Below are positions 59,090-64,000 of a stretch of 64,000 nucleotides of DNA, in pieces (position 1 is the first letter of the stretch; each line of letters begins with the position of its first letter). The stretch comes from Aliarcobacter cryaerophilus (GTDB taxonomy: Bacteria; Campylobacterota; Campylobacteria; Campylobacterales; Arcobacteraceae). The position numbers were made by a program, and so were the translations under genes. The stretch covers positions 124,001 through 188,000 of the forward strand of contig NZ_CP060694.1 of NCBI RefSeq assembly GCF_014352935.1, given 5' to 3'. The notes under the pieces were generated by a model. That model saw only the letters and a list, made by a program, of their open reading frames with translations, did not search any database and was not told the DNA's origin.

Positions 59090-60550
59090 TTATATATTAA
59101 ATATATAAATTTTTGATGATTCTATTTTATACTTTAAAATTAAAATTTCTTCTATCTCCTTTTCATATCCAATAACTGAAATTATTATAATATCAAACTC
59201 AAAAATATTTATATCATCTGGGTTATAAATATTCAAAGAATTACTATCTTTAGAAGCTAATTGATCAAAAATAACTACTATATTTGGTATATATTCTTGA
59301 ATTAATTTTGATATATTTCCATTTCCATAAATAGCAATTTTTTTATATTTTAAAGACAACTCTTTTATTTGTTTTATTATGTTATTTAAATTATTCCTTA
59401 GCTCTTTTTTCTTTTGGCTATCTAACCTTCTAATTGATAAAATATATTTATATCTCTCTTTAACAGAAATTTCTTTTTTTGAGAATTCATAAACTTCTTT
59501 TGCTAAAACTTTATATGTATAATCTTTAAGAGTTTTTTTTTGACCTCTTATAGCTATTTTTTTTCTTTCTTCTTCATGTTCTAAATAATATTTTATTAAT
59601 TCTTTTGCTTGTGCATATGTTTTAAAGGTAACAGCTTCGACTTTCTCTTCAAAAAGTTCATTCATATTAGGTTTATAATCTGTTAAAAGTAAACTTCCCA
59701 TACCCGTAACTTCAAAAAGTCTAATATTTGCAGCATCTAAAAGAAATTTAGGATGAATATTTAAAACAATTTTTGAATTTGCCAACACATTATAAACTTC
59801 TTTTCCATATATTGCAGAATGACAATATAGTTTCAATTCTTCATCATCTGTATCACCAAATATAGTAATATTAATATTATTTTGTATTAAGTATTTAAAA
59901 AAATCAATTCTTTCTTGATACCAATTTCTAAGTAATTTACCAAAAAATATAATATCATATTTCTTTTTATCACTATTTTTAATTATTTTTAGTATTTTAG
60001 GTTCAAACATATGATTTACTTTTATTACTTTACAAAAGTTATTTTTAATTAAAGAATTTTTTATATTATCAGAACAAGTAAATAAAGCGTCTATGTATTT
60101 TTGTCCAGTTAAATTTTCTAGCGAAGATATCGCACAATTCCAACCAATAATTTTAATATTTGGAAGTATAAGTTTAATTTCCTCTAAAATATTTTCTGGT
60201 ATTAACCATATTTCATGAAAATATACTATATCAGGATTATAATATTGTATCTGAAATATTAATATATCATATTTTGAAATAATATTATTATTAATACCAT
60301 TTGCTTCACACCACTTCTGATAAAATATAGATGAGTCTAGATTCTCTTTTTGAAAAAAAATAATATTATTACATTGCCAATTATATAACTCTTCTAGATT
60401 TTTTTCTAATGCATCTCCTGGCCAATAAAATTCGCTATAATATAAATTAATAATTTCTTGATAACTTTTTTTATACAAATTTGGATGTTTTATAAAGAAA
60501 TCTTTCACCATATCTTCATAATTTATATTTATCTTTAAAAACTTTTTCAA
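59090..60550 (-). CDS. CgeB-like glycosyltransferase with C-terminal Rossmann-like module
   Basis: 486 aa. The GT-B-like body has FGDTDDEELKLYCHSAIYGK, VLNIHPKFLLDAANIRLFEV and a CgeB-type end TGMGSLLLTDYKPNMNELF, then a short linker and the module KKIAIYGNGNISKLIQEYIP with FDIIIISVIGYEKE (from about residue 400). CgeB-type proteins are glycosyltransferases of spore or surface glycans and occur with Maf genes in flagellar islands. Strongly AT-rich, with many ATA and AAT codons. Confidence 0.75.
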   Translation of the reverse strand: MKKFLKININYEDMVKDFFIKHPNLYKKSYQEIINLYYSEFYWPGDALEKNLEELYNWQCNNIIFFQKENLDSSIFYQKWCEANGINNNIISKYDILIFQIQYYNPDIVYFHEIWLIPENILEEIKLILPNIKIIGWNCAISSLENLTGQKYIDALFTCSDNIKNSLIKNNFCKVIKVNHMFEPKILKIIKNSDKKKYDIIFFGKLLRNWYQERIDFFKYLIQNNINITIFGDTDDEELKLYCHSAIYGKEVYNVLANSKIVLNIHPKFLLDAANIRLFEVTGMGSLLLTDYKPNMNELFEEKVEAVTFKTYAQAKELIKYYLEHEEERKKIAIRGQKKTLKDYTYKVLAKEVYEFSKKEISVKERYKYILSIRRLDSQKKKELRNNLNNIIKQIKELSLKYKKIAIYGNGNISKLIQEYIPNIVVIFDQLASKDSNSLNIYNPDDINIFEFDIIIISVIGYEKEIEEILILKYKIESSKIYIFNI

Positions 60551-60551
60551 T

Positions 60552-62078
60552 CTAACCCTTTAACTTAAATAACTCAATTTTGTAGGTTTTATTTTTTCCA
60601 ATAGTACTTATTATATTAAAAATAAAAGTATCTATTTTTACAAATTTTTCTAATTCAAAATCATAAAAATCAGGAATAATGACATACTCAATATGCTCTT
60701 TTACCATATATGAATATAGCTCTTCTTCACTATCTATCCAAAATGATTCATCATCTTCTTCTTTATTATTTTCAGAAATAATATACCAATCTGGAAACAA
60801 ACAAATATCTCTTAGAGATGCTACATATTGAATTGGTTCATTATAATATCTATAACCTGAAAAAATTTTATTATAATCATTTTGTGGGTTCTTATAAGCT
60901 ATTAATATTTTACTTCTTTCTGGAATTTCTAAAAAAAATCTATATAATTTTTCAATATCAATTCTTGTATTATACGGAGAGTTAATTCCTGGTGCAATGT
61001 AATTTTTCCCCCGGGGAATTACATTTATTAAACTTCCATAAATAGGATATATTGAAATAATGAAAGAAAAGAATAAAATTAAATTGAAATCTATATTTAA
61101 CATATACGAAAAAGAGGTACTTAGATAAGCTAAATAAAAACTTTGTTGATCTGCAAATCTAAATAACAATTCATTATTAATAAATAAGAATACAATAGTA
61201 AACAAGAAATAATAAATAAGATTTATATCAAAACAAAAATATATTAATAATATAAATTGTACTTGAGTAATAAATAAATACACTGTTTTAAACGTTAATT
61301 TCCTATATTTTTTTCTTTTATATTTTACTTTATTACTTGTACCTATAGATTGAATAATATACACTATAGAATCTATTTTTGATATAACTATTGGTATAAA
61401 CAACTTTAATCCAGCAGGAATAAGTATAATAATAAGTATGTAATCTGATAAATATATTGAAGCCACAATTATAAAAATAGTTGCAATAAAAAAAACTGTG
61501 AATGATGTAATAGCAATACAAAAAAGAATTATAGAAAGTACTAAATAATTAGAACTAATTATATAATATATCAGGATTGGATAGAGCATACCTCCTAATA
61601 TATTGTAATTTTGAATTTCTATAAACGTTGAAAAAAAAAGCGTGCTATAAAATACAAAAAATAAAATCCATATATTCGGATTTTCCTGATAAATAATAAT
61701 AAAAGATAGTATCCAAAAACACATTGCAAAAAACATTATAAATGTTGTACCAAGACTAGATTGTAATTTTAAACTAAATGGCATAACATGAAATAATTTT
61801 TTTAAGCAAAAATTTCCTCCGCCTAGAAGATAACTTTCTCCATATCTACCAAATTTTTGAATATTAAAATCTTGTGTGTAATAAAAAAAATTATTATAAG
61901 CATTTCTTTGCCCATTTCCATTTAGATATTTCCAATCATACTTTAATAAAGAGATACTTATATTATAAACTGATATCGTAGTATGTTTAAGCATAATTAG
62001 TGGTAAAATAATAGGATACATTATAATAGCAAGAATTTTTCTATCCTTATATCTTGCACTATTTTTATAAATGTTCAT
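60552..62078 (-). CDS. Large membrane protein, possible GT-C or polymerase-type glycan enzyme
   Basis: 508 aa with about eleven hydrophobic segments between residues 15 and 365, and a soluble C-terminal part of about 140 residues. The first large loop (YDWKYLNGNGQRNAYNNFFY) may be periplasmic. No motif identifies it; GT-C transferases and O-antigen polymerase-like proteins share this layout. It is rich in Ile, Tyr and Asn with ATA codons common, suggesting an AT-drifted, probably accessory gene. It overlaps its upstream neighbour by four bases. Confidence 0.6.
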   Translation of the reverse strand: MNIYKNSARYKDRKILAIIMYPIILPLIMLKHTTISVYNISISLLKYDWKYLNGNGQRNAYNNFFYYTQDFNIQKFGRYGESYLLGGGNFCLKKLFHVMPFSLKLQSSLGTTFIMFFAMCFWILSFIIIYQENPNIWILFFVFYSTLFFSTFIEIQNYNILGGMLYPILIYYIISSNYLVLSIILFCIAITSFTVFFIATIFIIVASIYLSDYILIIILIPAGLKLFIPIVISKIDSIVYIIQSIGTSNKVKYKRKKYRKLTFKTVYLFITQVQFILLIYFCFDINLIYYFLFTIVFLFINNELLFRFADQQSFYLAYLSTSFSYMLNIDFNLILFFSFIISIYPIYGSLINVIPRGKNYIAPGINSPYNTRIDIEKLYRFFLEIPERSKILIAYKNPQNDYNKIFSGYRYYNEPIQYVASLRDICLFPDWYIISENNKEEDDESFWIDSEEELYSYMVKEHIEYVIIPDFYDFELEKFVKIDTFIFNIISTIGKNKTYKIELFKLKG

Positions 62079-63100
62079 TTTTGTAATTCTAACATATTTT
62101 TTGAAAAACTAATAAGAAACTGAAAAAAACCATGATTTTTAAAACCAATTTTTAGATTGTAATAAATATAAGATTTAACTACAGTTTCATTTATATTAAA
62201 ATTTATATCAATATTATATTTTTTAGCTTGCTTATTAAAAAATATTTTATGGAAAGATTTTCCATATATATTTATATCGTTTTCATCAAATCCAAGTTTT
62301 TCTATATTTTTAAAAAATATTTGATAATAAGATTTATAATTATTTTCCAATGTATGTAATGTCATTTTTGTATTTACAGAGGAAACTATATTTATAGTAG
62401 CAATTTCATTTGAATTCAATCTTAATTTATTGACTAATTTATTTTCTATATTTTGATAATTTTTTTGATGATTTGAAATATGTACTTCAATATTCTCAAA
62501 AATATCTTTTATATCTTTCAGCTCTATCAACTCTAAATTACTATTTTTCCCAAACTTATTTTTTATCTCTTTTATTGAATTCTTATCAAAATATAAAGCC
62601 TTAAAATCATACTCTGGAAAATCTTTTATTATTTCATTTACATACTCTACAAACTCTTCATCTTCCAAATTCTCTTTAGTAGCTAAAAATCCCACACAAT
62701 TTGGTTTATACATATTTTTTAACTCTTCACTTAATGGTTCAGATAGACTATGTAAAAATTTAGCTTCATTAAATTTTTCATGATTTTTATCAATCAAGGT
62801 ATATGGAGAGTTTACAAGTTCCTCACCAGAGTCATGATTTTTAAAAGATATAATAGCTTTTTTACCTATATATTGCACTGGTAGATTGTATGTGAAAGCT
62901 TTGCTTTCAACATCATACATATCATCGATTTTTTGTATAAACTCATTTGCTATAATTGTATCAATTAGTTTGTCATCTAAAAAAACATCTATTTTTTGTG
63001 TTTCATCACTTCCTATTTTTTTTGCAAAACCTATAAATGAGAAAAAGTTCTCCGTATGAAGAGCACCATAAGTTTTACCAGTTTGTATAGGTCTAGTCAT
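62075..63100 (-). CDS. Unknown protein with a beta-sandwich-like N-terminus, next to Maf
   Basis: 341 aa. Residues about 15-105 (FSFIGFAKKIGSDETQKIDV, then FLDDKLIDTIIANEF) recall a beta-sandwich domain found attached to bacterial glycosyltransferases, with a pattern like VDGxxVGTxxANxxR. The remaining 230 residues are helical and charged, with no motif I know. It overlaps the Maf gene by eight bases, so the two are coupled and may work on the same glycoprotein. Function not recognised. Confidence 0.6.
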   Translation of the reverse strand: MTRPIQTGKTYGALHTENFFSFIGFAKKIGSDETQKIDVFLDDKLIDTIIANEFIQKIDDMYDVESKAFTYNLPVQYIGKKAIISFKNHDSGEELVNSPYTLIDKNHEKFNEAKFLHSLSEPLSEELKNMYKPNCVGFLATKENLEDEEFVEYVNEIIKDFPEYDFKALYFDKNSIKEIKNKFGKNSNLELIELKDIKDIFENIEVHISNHQKNYQNIENKLVNKLRLNSNEIATINIVSSVNTKMTLHTLENNYKSYYQIFFKNIEKLGFDENDINIYGKSFHKIFFNKQAKKYNIDINFNINETVVKSYIYYNLKIGFKNHGFFQFLISFSKNMLELQK

Positions 63101-64000
63101 TTCTTACCTTTTGAGATTTGATATCAATTCTATCAAATATGCTATTAAAACTACTCAAAACTTCGTAAATTTGTTTTTCTAAAATCTTATTTACTTCTTT
63201 GTTTTCTAAAATTTTATTATAAGGTAATATAAGCTTAAAAAATCTATCAAAAATATTACAAATCATAGAGTTTGGATATTTTTCAAAAAATATTTTAAAC
63301 TCTTGATGAAATTTTTCTATTTTTATGGTATTTAGTTTTTTAAGTACTTTTTTCTCTTTTATTATCTCTTTTGTATCAATCTCTTCTAAGTTTTGTTTAG
63401 AAATTTTTTTAAAACTCTCAAAAAGTTTTATATCTAAAATTTCTTTATCTATTTGCTCTAAATTACTTTTTAATTCTTCTATTTTTAAAGGAGTAGCACC
63501 TTTAAAATATGCACCACTTCCTAAATTATAAACCTTTACAAATTCGGAGTGTTTAAATATTATATCTTCAGCACTCTCTATCATCTCTAAATACTCTCTA
63601 AAAGTAGGTACTTCTTCTTCAAAATTTCCTTTGACATAAACAATATCTTCTCTAAAATCTCCACTATTTTTCACATTTAGATTTAGTTTTCTACTTGATT
63701 TATGAGTTCCTACATGAGTTTTCCCATTTTTACTATCAATACTAGCATCAACTCCTAAAAGATAAATCTCTTTAGCTCCAAGCCTAGCAATTATATCAAT
63801 ACCAATATCTCCAACAGTAACGCCACTTAAAAAACCATAGTTTGAAAATAGCTCCAAAGCATTTTGCATAAAAAATATTTTTGTATGTTTTAGTTTTAAA
63901 AATAGCTTGGTATCAAGTTTGATTGAAGCTAAAATTATAGAGTCTTTATACATTTTAGAATCTGTATTAAACTGCTCAAGCATTGGTTCTTTTTGACCAT
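63093..64000 (-). CDS. Motility accessory factor (Maf), DUF115 family, 5' end cut by window edge
   Basis: At least 302 aa; the frame is open to the window edge (GQKEPMLEQF precedes the first internal Met), so the N-terminus is missing. The DUF115/MAF_flag10 core is clear: GFLSGVTVGDIGIDIIARLG, then AKEIYLLGVDASIDSKNGKT. Maf proteins glycosylate flagellin with nonulosonic acids such as pseudaminic acid in Campylobacter and relatives, which matches the pse genes in this window. A helical C-terminal third follows. Confidence 0.88.
   Translation of the reverse strand, partial: GQKEPMLEQFNTDSKMYKDSIILASIKLDTKLFLKLKHTKIFFMQNALELFSNYGFLSGVTVGDIGIDIIARLGAKEIYLLGVDASIDSKNGKTHVGTHKSSRKLNLNVKNSGDFREDIVYVKGNFEEEVPTFREYLEMIESAEDIIFKHSEFVKVYNLGSGAYFKGATPLKIEELKSNLEQIDKEILDIKLFESFKKISKQNLEEIDTKEIIKEKKVLKKLNTIKIEKFHQEFKIFFEKYPNSMICNIFDRFFKLILPYNKILENKEVNKILEKQIYEVLSSFNSIFDRIDIKSQKVRND

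Overview
The window looks like chromosome of an Arcobacter-type member of the Campylobacterota. Evidence: the 16S sequence has an Aliarcobacter/Arcobacter-like V1-V3 region, base composition is very AT-rich, menaquinone synthesis is of the futalosine type (mqnD), and the gene neighbourhoods fabZ-lpxA-clpX-mreB-mreC and pseB-pseC-pseF-pseG-pseI-pseH are the kind seen in this phylum. This assignment comes from reading the sequence; no database search was run.

Layout. 1-2012 (minus): iron(III) ABC permease (cut by the window edge) and its periplasmic binding protein, behind a candidate Fur box. 2310-11039 (plus): one giant 2909-aa LapA-type adhesin with an N-terminal retention module and a TAAG site of the kind cut by LapG. 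11157-13535: a trpG-type amidotransferase, a multi-pass membrane protein and a pseudopilin-like protein in one tight run. 13581-19285: a complete rRNA operon (consensus promoter, 16S, tRNA-Ile(GAT), tRNA-Ala(TGC), 23S, 5S, terminator), with long complementary arms flanking 16S and 23S. 19462-43703: mostly housekeeping genes (comEA-like, queH, lpxB, fabZ, lpxA, clpX, mreB, mreC, ribE, mnmG, nfo, sulP-type transporter, two Sel1 lipoproteins, an AAA ATPase, mqnD, murB, topA, bioB, recA).

43810-64000 is a surface/flagellar glycosylation island. It begins with the pseudaminic acid pathway (pseB, pseC, pseF, a frameshifted pseG, pseI, pseH). It continues with an acyl-carrier cassette (ACP, SDR, adenylate-forming ligase) that is interrupted by a YefM/YoeB-like toxin-antitoxin pair with its own promoter and operator. 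Next comes an unusual set: a LicD-like protein, a PhnW-like class V aminotransferase, two paralogous SAM methyltransferases, a LicC/PntC-like cytidylyltransferase and a TagB/TagF-like transferase. A minus-strand block (GT2, CgeB-like transferase, large membrane protein, a beta-sandwich-like protein and a Maf/DUF115 protein cut by the window edge) converges on it, overlapping by 9 bp.

How the genes may work together: the pse genes would supply CMP-pseudaminic acid, and Maf proteins are known to put such sugars on flagellin. The ACP cassette and the LicC/LicD/PhnW-like set could build further decorations, perhaps an acyl group and a CMP/CDP-activated phospho- or phosphono-amino compound. That last part is inference and is the most novel candidate system here. 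Four proteins of the island also share a small Rossmann-like module.
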